Shown: positions 9,546 through 19,086 of the stretch, piece after piece
Layout of the letters: each line of letters starts with the position of its first letter
How positions within the stretch are numbered: the first letter of the stretch is position 1
Source: Rhodobacterales bacterium LSUCC0387
Lineage (GTDB): Bacteria > Pseudomonadota > Alphaproteobacteria > Rhodobacterales > Rhodobacteraceae
Direction: 5' to 3'
Assembly: GCA_015689775.1 (NCBI GenBank)
Contig: WVSR01000001.1
Span: 372,001-436,000 of the forward strand
DNA length: 64,000 nt
Program-made: the position numbers and the translations under genes
Notes under the pieces: generated by a model
What the model was told of the DNA's origin: nothing
Databases searched by the model: none
Seen by the model: the letters and a program-made list of their open reading frames with translations, nothing else

Positions 9546-9710
9546 TCAGCCGTTTAGGCGGGCAATTTCTTCTTTAATTTTCAGCTTTTGCTTTTTCAGC
9601 TCGCGGATTTCTGATCCATCAATGCTTGGACTTCTTTGCGCTTCTTCCACGCGTTTGGAGAGGGTTTCGTGCTTCTTCTTGAGTTGCTGCAAATGTCCGT
9701 TCAGTGACAT
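9546..9710 (-). CDS. Small YdcH/DUF465-type protein
   Basis: 54 residues from the ATG at 9710, starting MSLNGHLQQLKKKHETLSKRV and ending EEIARLNG. It is highly charged and helical, a likely coiled coil. That pattern, with the HLQQLKKKHE start and the closing KQKLKIKEEIARL, is that of the YdcH/DUF465 family of unknown function. A good ribosome site, AGGAG, lies eight bases upstream. It converges on phaB across the shared terminator. Confidence 0.8.
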   Translation of the reverse strand: MSLNGHLQQLKKKHETLSKRVEEAQRSPSIDGSEIRELKKQKLKIKEEIARLNG

Positions 9711-9826
9711 GGTCAAATCTCCTCTCGTTGATGTTCGACAGAATCAGTGCACCACGGATTTTGAGTCGTGTCACGCATTCCCTTCATAAAACTGTCATGA
9801 TGCGCGGCAGTTTGCCGATGCTGGTC

Positions 9827-10594
9827 TTATGGCCAGTCTATCGCTGCGCCTTGACGCAGAACGGCGCGGGCGGCATCCGAATAGTCATCGCCATCCTTTT
9901 TATGGGTAGCACCCGCATGAATAATTAAGGGCGGGCAGAGGGTGGCGGGCGTTTTCGCCAATTTTCGAGCGCGGATCAATACGCGCTTTGCTGTTTGCCC
10001 TGCACGGGATTGCAGGGGTAAAATGGAAATCGCCCCAAATTTCTCGGCCTGAAGGGCCGTCAATATTTCTGGCAGACGTTCGGCGATGTGGATGAGGGTC
10101 AGCCATCCTTTTGGCTTTAGGCGCTTTTGTGCGGAGCTGATCCAGTCGCTTAACCCTGTTTCCTCGCGCCGCGCCGCTTCACGCCCCGCATCCTTGGCCC
10201 CTGTTCCATCCCCTGTTGCGAAAAAAGGTGGGTTGGCCATGACATGATTGAAAGTTTCGGTGATATGCCGTGACAGGGTGGTTAAGTCCACAACCACGAC
10301 CTCTAAGGGAAGGGCGGCATTGTCGGCATTGCGCCGTGCAAGCTGCGCATAGTTTTCCTGCCGCTCAACCCCGACCATGCGTAATCCAGCAACACGCTTT
10401 CCCAAGGCTAAGCTGGCTGTGCCGACCCCGCAGCCCAATTCCAACACCGATTGACCCGCGCGCGCAGGACAGGCAGCCGCCAAAAAGATCGGGTCTGTGG
10501 CGGCGCGATAGCCCGCGCTTGGCTGGTAGATCCGAAGCGCGCCATCCAAAAAACCATCGCAGGTCAGGTCATCGTCCGAGAAAGGCATGCTCAT
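9827..10594 (-). CDS. SAM-dependent methyltransferase, TrmN6-like
   Basis: 255 residues. The SAM-binding motif is LELGCGVGTASLALG near residues 50-64, and the N6-adenine type catalytic motif is ANPPFF near residues 119-124. Proteins of this shape (YfiC/TrmN6 group) methylate adenine 37 of tRNA-Val, but the alphaproteobacterial members are mostly uncharacterised. Its start overlaps the DUF2007 stop by four bases (ATGA at 10594-10591), so the two are translationally coupled. The function on tRNA is inferred. Confidence 0.75.
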   Translation of the reverse strand: MSMPFSDDDLTCDGFLDGALRIYQPSAGYRAATDPIFLAAACPARAGQSVLELGCGVGTASLALGKRVAGLRMVGVERQENYAQLARRNADNAALPLEVVVVDLTTLSRHITETFNHVMANPPFFATGDGTGAKDAGREAARREETGLSDWISSAQKRLKPKGWLTLIHIAERLPEILTALQAEKFGAISILPLQSRAGQTAKRVLIRARKLAKTPATLCPPLIIHAGATHKKDGDDYSDAARAVLRQGAAIDWP

Positions 10595-10806
10595 GGGCTG
10601 ACCTCTAAGCCATTATCGCGTAATGCGATGCGCGCTCTGTGCAAATCCTGTCGCCGCACCATCAATCGGCGCGGCAATATGCCAATGGAGCCTTCTAGCA
10701 GGCTCATATTTACGTCAAACTCGAACACCTCTATACCCTCGCCAGATAAGATGACGGAGGCAAAGGCGATGACCGTTGGATCGTTGCTGCGCAGAACTTC
10801 ATGCAT
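10591..10806 (-). CDS. DUF2007-type small protein
   Basis: 71 residues: MHEVLRSNDPTVIAFASVIL, then GIEVFEFDVNMS and a basic RRLMVRRQDLHRA stretch. This is the compact alpha-beta pattern of the DUF2007 'putative signal transducing' family, whose members often begin with a comment on one sequence position and end with DNGLE. It has no known catalytic residues. It is the first gene of a two-gene unit with the methyltransferase, and divergent from the polyprenyl synthase at 10875. Confidence 0.75.
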   Translation of the reverse strand: MHEVLRSNDPTVIAFASVILSGEGIEVFEFDVNMSLLEGSIGILPRRLMVRRQDLHRARIALRDNGLEVSP

Positions 10807-10874
10807 CAGTTTGATTTAGGCCCCCCGATCGCGTCTGTCGAGATAGGCTGCGGGTCACTGGAGAAAGAGAATTC

Positions 10875-11876
10875 ATGTCGCTAGACCATGCCAGTGCAAA
10901 ACCGCATGAGCGTTTGGCCGCCCATCTTGAGGCGGAAATGGGCGCTGTGGATCAGTTGATCCGTGAACGCATGGCTTCGCGGCACGCGCCACGCATTCCC
11001 GAGGTGACTGCACATTTGATTGATGCAGGCGGGAAGCGTATTCGCCCGATGCTGACTTTGGCTGCGGCCAATCTGTGCGGATACCAAGGTGAGGGTCATA
11101 TTAAATTGGCTGCGACCGTGGAATTTATCCATACGGCTACGCTCTTGCATGATGATGTGGTCGATGAAAGCAACCAACGCCGTGGTCGCCCGACTGCGAA
11201 TTTGCTTTGGGATAATAAATCTTCAGTCTTGGTCGGCGATTATCTGTTCGCGCGCGCGTTTCAGTTGATGGTCGAGCCGCAAAATTTGGATGTTTTGGGA
11301 ATTCTTTCCAATGCGGCGGCAAGGATTGCTGAGGGCGAAGTTCTGCAGATGACCGCCGCGATGGATATCACCACTAGCGAGGACACCTATATGCAGGTAA
11401 TCCGTGGCAAGACTGCTGCCCTGTTTCAGGCGGCCACCGAGTCGGGCGCAGTTCTGGCGGGGCGCGGTGATGCAGATCGTGAGGCCCTTGCTCAATATGG
11501 TGATGCGTTGGGGGTTTCCTTCCAGATCGTTGATGACCTTTTGGATTGGGGCGGTGCTTCGGGGGCCATGGGCAAGAATATGGGCGATGATTTCCGTGAG
11601 CGGAAAATGACCCTGCCCGTCATCCGCGCAATTGCGAAGGCCGATGCCTCTGAGCGTGAATTCTGGATGCGCACTATTGGACGCGGGGACCAGGAAGAAG
11701 AGGATTTGGAGCAGGCCCTTGCCATTTTGACCCGCCATGGTGCGCTTGAAAAAACCCGCGTTGAGGCCTTGCGGTTTGCGGATCATGCAAAGACATCTTT
11801 GGCGGGTCTTCCTGATCATCCGTTGCGCGATATGATGCGCGACTTGGCGGATTATGTGGTTGAGCGGATTGCGTAA
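10875..11876 (+). CDS. ispB: Long-chain polyprenyl diphosphate synthase
   Basis: 333 residues. The two aspartate-rich motifs are present: LLHDDVVDES (first DDxxD) near residues 90-99 and VDDLLDW (second) near residue 222. The segment KRIRPMLTL near 56 is also typical. It extends farnesyl diphosphate with isopentenyl diphosphate. In this group of bacteria the product is probably the decaprenyl chain of ubiquinone-10, but chain length cannot be read here. It converges with ispE, an enzyme of the same isoprenoid supply route, with a gap of three bases. Confidence 0.88.
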   Translation: MSLDHASAKPHERLAAHLEAEMGAVDQLIRERMASRHAPRIPEVTAHLIDAGGKRIRPMLTLAAANLCGYQGEGHIKLAATVEFIHTATLLHDDVVDESNQRRGRPTANLLWDNKSSVLVGDYLFARAFQLMVEPQNLDVLGILSNAAARIAEGEVLQMTAAMDITTSEDTYMQVIRGKTAALFQAATESGAVLAGRGDADREALAQYGDALGVSFQIVDDLLDWGGASGAMGKNMGDDFRERKMTLPVIRAIAKADASEREFWMRTIGRGDQEEEDLEQALAILTRHGALEKTRVEALRFADHAKTSLAGLPDHPLRDMMRDLADYVVERIA

Positions 11877-11879
11877 ACC

Positions 11880-12704
11880 TTAACGAAGAATTGCACCTGT
11901 TTTGACCCACCATTGTGGCTTGCTGGCCGCGAGATCAGCTGCCGCTTTTTCAGCAGCAACGGCGCTGTCATAAAGAGCAAAGCAGGTGCTGCCCGATCCA
12001 CTCATGCGGGCCAGACGCACATCCTTGGTGCGGCGCAGTTCTGCCAAAACAGTGCCAATTTCAGGGCAAAGGGCGATGGCGGGGTCTTCTAGGTCATTGC
12101 GCTGCGCGACGATCCAAGTCCAAAAATCATCATGCCATGCCGGTAGTGGGGGATTGGTTTTGGTAGTCAACGCGGCAAATACAGATGGGGTGGCCAGTGG
12201 CAGATTGGGATTGACCAAAACCGCCCAAAGCGGTGGAAGCGTGGGCGCGGCTGTGATTTCATCGCCAATGCCGCGCATATAAACGGGCGCAGTTTCGAGG
12301 CATACTGGTACATCTGCGCCCAAAGATAGGATCGCATCGCGTAGTGGCAGATCGCACCCCCATAGGTCTGCAAGCCCTTGCAAAGCGGCTGCCGCATCGG
12401 CAGACCCGCCGCCAATACCTGCGCCGTGAGGAAGGTTTTTGATCAGATGGATTACAGCGCCTTGGCCCTTTTGGCGCGGGAAAAGACCCGCCGCCTTCAG
12501 CACTAAATTACCCTGATCTGTTGGCACACCCGCGGCAAAAGGGCCTGAAACGGCGAGGGTAAGTTCCTCTGCTGGGATAATTTCAAGGTAATCTGCCACC
12601 TCGACAAAGCACACAAGAGACTCGAGTAAGTGATACCCATCCGCCCTATGGCCCACCACATGCAAAGTCAGATTGAGCTTGGCGCGTGCAGGCCGCAGGG
12701 TCAT
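11880..12704 (-). CDS. ispE: 4-diphosphocytidyl-2-C-methyl-D-erythritol kinase
   Basis: 274 residues, a GHMP kinase. The N-terminus RPARAKLNLTLHVVGHRADGYH is diagnostic for IspE, and the ATP-binding glycine/serine loop LPHGAGIGGGSADAAA lies near residues 90-105. The third motif is MSGSGSTCFAL near the C-terminus. It phosphorylates CDP-methylerythritol in the non-mevalonate isoprenoid pathway. Its start overlaps the stop of the TPR gene by four bases (ATGA, 12701-12704). Confidence 0.93.
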   Translation of the reverse strand: MTLRPARAKLNLTLHVVGHRADGYHLLESLVCFVEVADYLEIIPAEELTLAVSGPFAAGVPTDQGNLVLKAAGLFPRQKGQGAVIHLIKNLPHGAGIGGGSADAAAALQGLADLWGCDLPLRDAILSLGADVPVCLETAPVYMRGIGDEITAAPTLPPLWAVLVNPNLPLATPSVFAALTTKTNPPLPAWHDDFWTWIVAQRNDLEDPAIALCPEIGTVLAELRRTKDVRLARMSGSGSTCFALYDSAVAAEKAAADLAASKPQWWVKTGAILR

Positions 12705-14392
12705 TTCCCCTCGACCTCGCGTTGCTGAACCGCATCCAGCCCGATTTCAAGTTTCAGTCTGATCCGCTCGGCATCTTCTTCGGTCGGTTCAAAAGACAGT
12801 GCGCGTTCCCATTGGAACCGCGCCTCGCGTTGACGGCCAACCTTCCAATACACATCGCCCAGATGATCATTGACGATTGGGTCAGTGGGCAGCAATTCGA
12901 CCGCGCGTTCCATCGGTGCGACTGCCTCCTGATAGCGATCAAGACGGAAATAGACCCAAGCAAGGCTGTCTACGATGTAGCCAGACTCGGGTTCTAGCGC
13001 GACTGCACGTTCGATCATCGTCAACGCCTCGTCTAGATTGCGGCGTTGTTCCACCAAAGAATAGCCCAAGTAATTCAATACTGACGCTTGGTCAGGGCTC
13101 AGGCGAAGCGCCTTAAAGAAATCTGCTTCGGCTGCATACCATTTATCGGTTTGTTCATAGCAAATCCCGCGCGCATAGAACAGGAACCAAAACCTCGGAT
13201 CTTCTTGATCAATGAGCTCTAGCGCTTGGCTATAGGCCGCTGCGGCCTCGGTGAACCGCTCATCACGGCGGAGCAAATCGCCAAGCTGTGCATGAACTGC
13301 AAATGGCTGCGGCTCTGCGGCAATCAGGTCTTGTAGGGTTGAGATCGCTTCATCACTGCGCCCATTGCGGGCAAAGGCATCAGAGCGGCCAATCGCTGCC
13401 TCACGGGCTAAGGGGTGATCCGCAGGCACGGCACCATAGATCTCAACCGCCAGATCAAACTGCCCCGTTTCTACCAACAGATCACCGCTTAAAAGCGCGG
13501 CCTCCAAATGGTTGAGATCAATGTGGTAGGCCGCTCGTGCGTAAATCAACGGCAGGGTTGGCCCGCTTTCGCGCCCCAAGGCCTCAGCCAATGTGAAGAA
13601 AACCTCCGCTAAACCTTGCTGCGGGGTGACGACAAAATCATAGCTTCTGGTTGGATTGATCGCGATTTCATCCCGCAGGGCCGCAAGGCTGAGGTCATGA
13701 TTTTGGGGCAATATGCCGTCCAACATCGCCATAGCATCATCCGCGCGGTCAAGTTGCACCAAGGTTTGCGCATAGGCCCGCAGGATGCGCGACCCTGCCG
13801 CGCCAAGATTGAACTCTACGCCTTCATAAATCTGCGCGGCACCCTCAAAATCACCGACCGCACCACGGGCGAGGGCCAAGTGGTAATAGGAAAGATCGGC
13901 AAGCCCTTGATCCCCCGCAAGCCCATTAAAGCTGTCGCTTGCGCGATCCATTTGGCCCTGTGCAAGGTAGAGCCAGCCCGCAATCAGATCATCCAACAAT
14001 AGACCCGCGCCCCGCTTAGCACGGATGCGGGTGAATGCGACCTCAATATCGCCTTTCTGCAAAAGGTCGACCAAAATCGCCAAATCTGCCAATTCACGGC
14101 TTGGATTGTCATCCTTAATGGTGGTTGAAATCTCGGCAGCTCTCGACCAATCTCCCAAGGCCGCATGGGAAAGGATCGCATTGATGGCCAAATCCCCATT
14201 CGTGCGATCTAAGGCTAGCAATTGATCCAGATAATTCGCTGCAACCCGATAGTTGCTTTCGTTCAGCGCATGGCGCGCAGCGAGATAGGCCCCCGCGCTT
14301 GTGTCACGGTTCACAATCTGCGCCTCGGCCTTGTGTATTTGCCCGCCGAAAGACAGGGCAAGGATCAAGGCTGAGGCTGTCAGGTGACGCAT
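12701..14392 (-). CDS. Exported tetratricopeptide-repeat protein
   Basis: 563 residues. The first 25 form a signal peptide (MRHLTASALILALSFGG, cleavage after KAEA). The rest is a chain of helical repeats. The clearest TPR units lie in the last 200 residues, for example LNYLGYSLVEQRRNLDEALTM and DSLAWVYFRLDRYQEAVAPM. Related proteins in Rhodobacterales are annotated only as TPR proteins, always next to ispE. It is likely a periplasmic scaffold; partners are unknown. It is coupled to ispE by overlap. Confidence 0.85.
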   Translation of the reverse strand: MRHLTASALILALSFGGQIHKAEAQIVNRDTSAGAYLAARHALNESNYRVAANYLDQLLALDRTNGDLAINAILSHAALGDWSRAAEISTTIKDDNPSRELADLAILVDLLQKGDIEVAFTRIRAKRGAGLLLDDLIAGWLYLAQGQMDRASDSFNGLAGDQGLADLSYYHLALARGAVGDFEGAAQIYEGVEFNLGAAGSRILRAYAQTLVQLDRADDAMAMLDGILPQNHDLSLAALRDEIAINPTRSYDFVVTPQQGLAEVFFTLAEALGRESGPTLPLIYARAAYHIDLNHLEAALLSGDLLVETGQFDLAVEIYGAVPADHPLAREAAIGRSDAFARNGRSDEAISTLQDLIAAEPQPFAVHAQLGDLLRRDERFTEAAAAYSQALELIDQEDPRFWFLFYARGICYEQTDKWYAAEADFFKALRLSPDQASVLNYLGYSLVEQRRNLDEALTMIERAVALEPESGYIVDSLAWVYFRLDRYQEAVAPMERAVELLPTDPIVNDHLGDVYWKVGRQREARFQWERALSFEPTEEDAERIRLKLEIGLDAVQQREVEGK

Positions 14393-14502
14393 AGGGTGGC
14401 TCCCGTTTATATGTGACTGAGATTAGGGGCTTGATCGGACGAAAACAATGGCGCGACACCCGATAAAGATGCCGCGCCCTGCTGAATTAATCCGATTTTC
14501 AA

Positions 14503-16155
14503 TCACATATTCGGGTAATTTGGCCCATCCCCACCTTGCGGTGTGACCCAAGTGATATTTTGCGAGGGGTCTTTGATGTCGCATGTTTTGCAATGCACGC
14601 AGTTTTGGAAATTGATCACAAAGCGCGCGTCTTTACCCGCTTCCTCCACAACTTCGTAAACCCCTGCGGGGCAGTAGCGTTGTGCAGGTTCGGCATATTC
14701 GGGCAGATTAATTGAAATCGGCACCGAGGCATCCGCAAGACGCAGATGCGCGGGTTGGCTTTCTTCGTGATTGGTCATTGAGAAACTGACATTGGTCAGG
14801 CGGTCAAAGGACAAAACCCCATCTGGTTTTGGATAATCGATTGGCGCGAAATCCTTGGCTTTGCCCGTTGCGGCGGCATCGGTTTTGCCGTGACGCATTG
14901 TGCCAAAAAGATTGAACCCCGTCAGGTTCGCAACCCACATGTCCAAACCACCAAAGCTCAGGCCGCCCAAAAGGCCAAATTTTGACCAGAGCGGTTTGAC
15001 GTTGCGCACGCGCTTTAGGTCTTTGCCAATCGGGCCATCGGTGAGTGCCGTGGCGTAATCGTCCAGCCTGTCACTTGAGCGGCCCGCCTTGATCGCGCTA
15101 TGCGCCGCTTCGGCGGCCGCAATACCCGAGAGCATCGCGTTATGGTTGCCCTTGATACGCGGCACGTTCACAAGACCCACGCCACAGCCCAAAATCGCAA
15201 CACCTGGCGCGACAGGGTTTGGCATAGATTGATAGCCGCCTTCGGAAATCGCGCGCGCGCCATAGGCAACACGTTTTCCACCCTTCAACAACTCAGCAAT
15301 CATCGGATGATGCTTGAAGCGTTGGAATTCCATGTAAGGGTAGAGATGCGGGTTCTCATAGTTCAAATGCACCACGAAACCCACATAAACTTGATTTTTA
15401 TCAAGATGATATACAAAGCTGCCGCCGCCTGCATTATTCCCAAGCGGCCAACCCATCGTATGGGTCACAGTCCCCTCGCGGTGCTTAGCGGGGTCAATTT
15501 CCCAAATCTCTTTCATCCCAAGGCCAAATTTCTGCGGTTCTTTGCCCTCGGAAAGGGCGAATTTTGAAATGACCTCTTTGGTCAGCGAGCCGCGCACGCC
15601 TTCGCCCAAGAAGACATATTTGCCGTGCAGTTCCATACCCGGTTCAAAGCCGTCTGAAGGGGTGCCATCCGCATTCAGACCAAACGCGCCCGCAACGACC
15701 CCTTTAACAGACCCGTCATCCGCATAAACCAATTCAGAACAGGCCATGCCCGGGAAAATCTCAACGCCCAAGCCTTCGGCCTGCTCGGCCAACCAACGGC
15801 AGACATTGCCCATCGAAACGATGTAATTGCCGTGATTGTTCATCAAGGGTGGCATCAGCATATTGGGCAAACGAATGCCGCCCGCTTCGCCGAGCATGTA
15901 GAAATTATCTTCGCGCACAGGCACAGTGACAGGCGCACCTTTGGCCTTCCAATCAGGGATCAACGCGTCAAGCCCTGCGGGGTCAAGCACCGCACCTGAC
16001 AGGATATGCGCCCCAACCTCTGACCCTTTTTCAAGAACGACCACACTGAGATTGGGGTCAAGTTGCTTGAGACGGATCGCGGCAGATAGGCCTGATGGGC
16101 CTGCGCCAACGATGACGACATCATATTCTACGGATTCGCGTTCTATATCCGCCAT
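14503..16155 (-). CDS. etfD: Electron transfer flavoprotein-ubiquinone oxidoreductase
   Basis: 550 residues, the full family length. The FAD-binding motif is VIVGAGPSGLSAAIRLKQ near residues 15-32. The C-terminal iron-sulfur cluster ligands are in QRYCPAGVYE and NCVHCKTCDIKDPSQNI. It passes electrons from ETF (reduced by acyl-CoA and other dehydrogenases) to ubiquinone at the inner membrane. The gene stands alone, about 110 bp upstream of the TPR gene. A perfect 22-bp palindrome lies 87-108 bp before its start and may be a regulatory site. Confidence 0.95.
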   Translation of the reverse strand: MADIERESVEYDVVIVGAGPSGLSAAIRLKQLDPNLSVVVLEKGSEVGAHILSGAVLDPAGLDALIPDWKAKGAPVTVPVREDNFYMLGEAGGIRLPNMLMPPLMNNHGNYIVSMGNVCRWLAEQAEGLGVEIFPGMACSELVYADDGSVKGVVAGAFGLNADGTPSDGFEPGMELHGKYVFLGEGVRGSLTKEVISKFALSEGKEPQKFGLGMKEIWEIDPAKHREGTVTHTMGWPLGNNAGGGSFVYHLDKNQVYVGFVVHLNYENPHLYPYMEFQRFKHHPMIAELLKGGKRVAYGARAISEGGYQSMPNPVAPGVAILGCGVGLVNVPRIKGNHNAMLSGIAAAEAAHSAIKAGRSSDRLDDYATALTDGPIGKDLKRVRNVKPLWSKFGLLGGLSFGGLDMWVANLTGFNLFGTMRHGKTDAAATGKAKDFAPIDYPKPDGVLSFDRLTNVSFSMTNHEESQPAHLRLADASVPISINLPEYAEPAQRYCPAGVYEVVEEAGKDARFVINFQNCVHCKTCDIKDPSQNITWVTPQGGDGPNYPNM

Positions 16156-16241
16156 GGGTCTCGTTCCTTCCGACAGTCGGGTGGTCTGGGCGTAAATTGT
16201 CAGGAACAGGTAGCGCGATCTAGGTTAGGGGGTCAATTGAT

Positions 16242-16263
16242 ACGCGACAATATATTGTCGCGT
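16242..16263. promoter_or_regulatory. Perfect 22-bp palindrome upstream of etfD
   Basis: The half site ACGCGACAATA at 16242-16252 is followed directly by its exact reverse complement at 16253-16263. The centre is AATATATT. It lies between the divergent genes etfD (start 16155) and the DUF2834 gene (start 16337), so it can serve either. A dyad of this size without a T-run looks like an operator for a dimeric regulator. The regulator is not known to me. Confidence 0.6.
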
Positions 16264-16336
16264 TACGACTGAATAATTTGCAAAACTTGCGCGCGTGCTA
16301 TCTGCTGCGCAGAAGATGGGCAAAAGGGGAAGCCGA

Positions 16337-16654
16337 ATGTCGAAACTGCGAATGATCTACCTAGGCTTGGCTATTTTGGGAACGATTTTGCCAATGCAAT
16401 ATTTCTTGCCATGGTTGGCCGCGAATGACTGGTCGATTATGGCGATGGTGGATGCGTGGCACGCTAATGATGCTTCATCGGGTCTGGTCTGGGATTTGAC
16501 CATTGCCGCTGTCACCCTGACCGTTTGGATATTGGTTGAGGGGATTGCGCGGCGCGATTGGGTGTCGCTTTTGGCAATCCCCGCGATTTACGGGATCGGG
16601 ATCAGCTGCGGCCTGCCGCTTTATTTGTTCTTGCGCTCCCGCCACGAAGTCTGA
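16337..16654 (+). CDS. Small membrane protein, DUF2834-like
   Basis: 105 residues from the ATG at 16337, chosen because AGGGGA lies just upstream. Three hydrophobic segments are seen: near residues 5-27, 48-66 and 75-98, the last with WVSLLAIPAIYGIGISCGLPLYLFL. The conserved-looking core MQYFLPWLAANDW plus the loop SGLVWDLTI fits DUF2834, a family of unknown function. It is divergent from etfD and converges on the quinone reductase. Confidence 0.7.
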   Translation: MSKLRMIYLGLAILGTILPMQYFLPWLAANDWSIMAMVDAWHANDASSGLVWDLTIAAVTLTVWILVEGIARRDWVSLLAIPAIYGIGISCGLPLYLFLRSRHEV

Positions 16655-16657
16655 GGC

Positions 16658-17644
16658 CTAGTCCAACGTCAGGATGGTTGATCCTGTGGTGGCCCGCGCT
16701 TCTAGCGCATCATGGGCTTTGGAAATCTCCTCAAGCGCAAATCGCTGATCAATGCGGATTGTCACATCACCTGCCGTGACCTTGTCGAACAACTCGCGCG
16801 CCATGGTTTGGCAGGTATCGTGATCCGCGATATGGGTGAACAATGTGGGGCGTGTGATCTTGAGCGATCCTTTGCCCGCCAATGTCGCGAGGGATACGGG
16901 CGGCACAGGGCCTGAGGCATTGCCGAAGGAAATCATCATCCCCAAGGGGCGCAAGCAGTCAAGCGAGCCTTCAAATGTGGCGGCGCCTATGGAATCCATC
17001 ACAACATCAACGCCTGTCCCGCCAGTGATCTCGCGGGTGCGCGCGGTGAAGTCCTCGGGGCTATAGTTGATGCAATGGGTCGCGCCATGTGCAAGCGCCA
17101 GCGCGCACTTTGCGTCAGACCCTGCAGTTCCGATCAATTCGATCCCTTCGGAACGTGCCCATTGGCAGGCAATCAAACCAACACCGCCTGCCGCCGCGTG
17201 GAACAACACCCGGTCCCCGCGCTTGATCTCGGTGGTGCGGCGAAACAGGTAATGCGCGGTCAGACCTTTCAGCATCATTGCCGCGCCCTCCTCGAAGGAA
17301 ATCGCATCTGGCAGAGGGCAGACTTGCGCGGCTGGCATGACGCGGGCCTCGGTATAGGCCCCGGGCGGTTGCGCCGCATAGGCCACGCGGTCGCCTTCTT
17401 TGAGATGGGTTACGCCTGCGCCAACCGCTTCGACAATCCCTGCGGCTTCCATACCCAAAGCATGTGGCAGCGCCATTGGATACAAGCCAGAGCGTTGATA
17501 AACATCAATGAAATTTAGTCCAACGGCTTTGTGGCGGATTTTAACATCTCCAGCCTGTGGGTCACCCACGGGCCTTTCAACCAATTTCAAGACGTCAGAT
17601 CCGCCATGTGCCTCGATGATGATGGTTTTTGCCAGATCGCTCAT
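16658..17644 (-). CDS. NADPH:quinone reductase-type dehydrogenase
   Basis: 328 residues, zinc-free medium-chain dehydrogenase of the Qor type. The N-terminal part has VGLNFIDVYQRSGLYP and the cofactor motif is AAAGGVGLIACQWA near residues 150-163. It reduces quinones or enones with NADPH in the cytoplasm. It stands alone, converging on the DUF2834 gene with a gap of three bases and divergent from lysA. The physiological substrate is not readable. Confidence 0.88.
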   Translation of the reverse strand: MSDLAKTIIIEAHGGSDVLKLVERPVGDPQAGDVKIRHKAVGLNFIDVYQRSGLYPMALPHALGMEAAGIVEAVGAGVTHLKEGDRVAYAAQPPGAYTEARVMPAAQVCPLPDAISFEEGAAMMLKGLTAHYLFRRTTEIKRGDRVLFHAAAGGVGLIACQWARSEGIELIGTAGSDAKCALALAHGATHCINYSPEDFTARTREITGGTGVDVVMDSIGAATFEGSLDCLRPLGMMISFGNASGPVPPVSLATLAGKGSLKITRPTLFTHIADHDTCQTMARELFDKVTAGDVTIRIDQRFALEEISKAHDALEARATTGSTILTLD

Positions 17645-17781
17645 GTGAGTTTTCCTTTGGATAAATATCTTTATACGGAACCTAGGGCGCAGACCCTCGC
17701 CCGTCTAGATAGGGTTTGAAACCGCGCGCAAGGGTGATAAGCGCGAGGCGCACCCAAAAGATGCCGCGCGGAGGTCGGGCA

Positions 17782-19047
17782 ATGGATCATTTTCTTTATA
17801 AGAATGGCGAGCTATATGCCGAGGATGTTGCCGTGCGCGAAATCGCGGCTCAGGTTGGCACGCCGTTTTACCTCTATTCCGCCGCAACGCTGACCCGCCA
17901 TTACAGTTTGTTCAAAGATGCGCTTGCGGGTTTGGACAACCTCGTCTGTTTCGCAGTGAAATCCAACTCTAACCAAGCAGTATTGCGCCATTTGGGCAAT
18001 TTGGGTGCGGGTATGGATGTTGTGTCTGGGGGCGAATATGCGCGCGTGCGCGCTGCGGGTGTCGATGGATCGAAAATCGTGTTTTCTGGTGTGGGTAAAA
18101 CCCGCGCAGAGATGCGCACCGTTCTCGAAGGTGGCATTCGGCAATTCAACGTGGAATCGGAGCCTGAATTGGCGGTTTTGTCCGAGGTTGCACAGAGCCT
18201 TGGCATGACGGCACCGATTACCATTCGTGTTAATCCTGATGTTGATGCGAAAACCCACGAAAAGATCGCCACAGGCAAATCTGAAAATAAATTTGGCATC
18301 CCCATCGCCCGGGCTCGCGAGGTCTACGCCTATGCGGCAAGCCTGCCTGCGATAGATGTGATCGGGGTTGATGTGCATATTGGCAGCCAGCTCACGGATC
18401 TCGCCCCGTTTGAGTTGGCTTATAACAAAGTGGCCGATTTAACGCGCGCCTTGCGTGCTGATGGGCACAATATTCGCCGTCTGGATTTGGGTGGTGGGTT
18501 GGGCATCCCCTACGAGCGGTCAAATTCTGCGCCACCGTTGCCCTTTGAATACGGGGCTATGATCAAGCGCTGTGTTGAGGATTTGGATGTTGAGGTCGAA
18601 ATCGAACCGGGCCGCTTGATTTCAGGAAATGCTGGGATTTTGGTATCCGAGGTGATCTATGTGAAATCGGGCGAAGGACGCGATTTCTTGATCTTGGATG
18701 CCGCGATGAACGATCTGATCCGCCCCGCTATGTATGGCGCGTGGCATGACATCATCCCCGTGATTGAGGCCGAAGCGGCCGCCGAGCAGCGCCCATATGA
18801 CGTGGTTGGTCCTGTCTGCGAGACAGGCGACACATTCGCCAAAGCCCGCGATCTGCCGAAACTTGTCGCGGGGGATCTTGTGGCCTTTCGGTCGGCAGGG
18901 GCGTATGGCGCGGTTATGTCGAGCGAGTATAACACACGGCCCCTGATCCCAGAGGTTTTGGTGAAAGACGATCAATTCAGCGTCATCCGCAAACGTCCAG
19001 AGTTTGACGAAATCATCAACCGCGATATCGTTCCTGAATGGCTATAG
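17782..19047 (+). CDS. lysA: Diaminopimelate decarboxylase
   Basis: 421 residues from the ATG at 17782, preceded by GGAGG at 17770-17774. It is a fold-III PLP enzyme: the cofactor lysine is in CFAVKSNSN near residues 56-64, and the C-terminal active-site cysteine is in GPVCETGDTFA. It forms lysine from meso-diaminopimelate. dapF, the step before it, lies at 38.1-38.9 kb. In related genomes lysA often follows argH and its small lipoprotein, whereas here that pair is 15 kb away. A DUF4175 gene follows on the same strand, 39 bp downstream. Confidence 0.94.
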   Translation: MDHFLYKNGELYAEDVAVREIAAQVGTPFYLYSAATLTRHYSLFKDALAGLDNLVCFAVKSNSNQAVLRHLGNLGAGMDVVSGGEYARVRAAGVDGSKIVFSGVGKTRAEMRTVLEGGIRQFNVESEPELAVLSEVAQSLGMTAPITIRVNPDVDAKTHEKIATGKSENKFGIPIARAREVYAYAASLPAIDVIGVDVHIGSQLTDLAPFELAYNKVADLTRALRADGHNIRRLDLGGGLGIPYERSNSAPPLPFEYGAMIKRCVEDLDVEVEIEPGRLISGNAGILVSEVIYVKSGEGRDFLILDAAMNDLIRPAMYGAWHDIIPVIEAEAAAEQRPYDVVGPVCETGDTFAKARDLPKLVAGDLVAFRSAGAYGAVMSSEYNTRPLIPEVLVKDDQFSVIRKRPEFDEIINRDIVPEWL

Positions 19048-19086
19048 TGCCAGAACCCGCCTGATTGGGTTGGAATCAGGCCGCAG

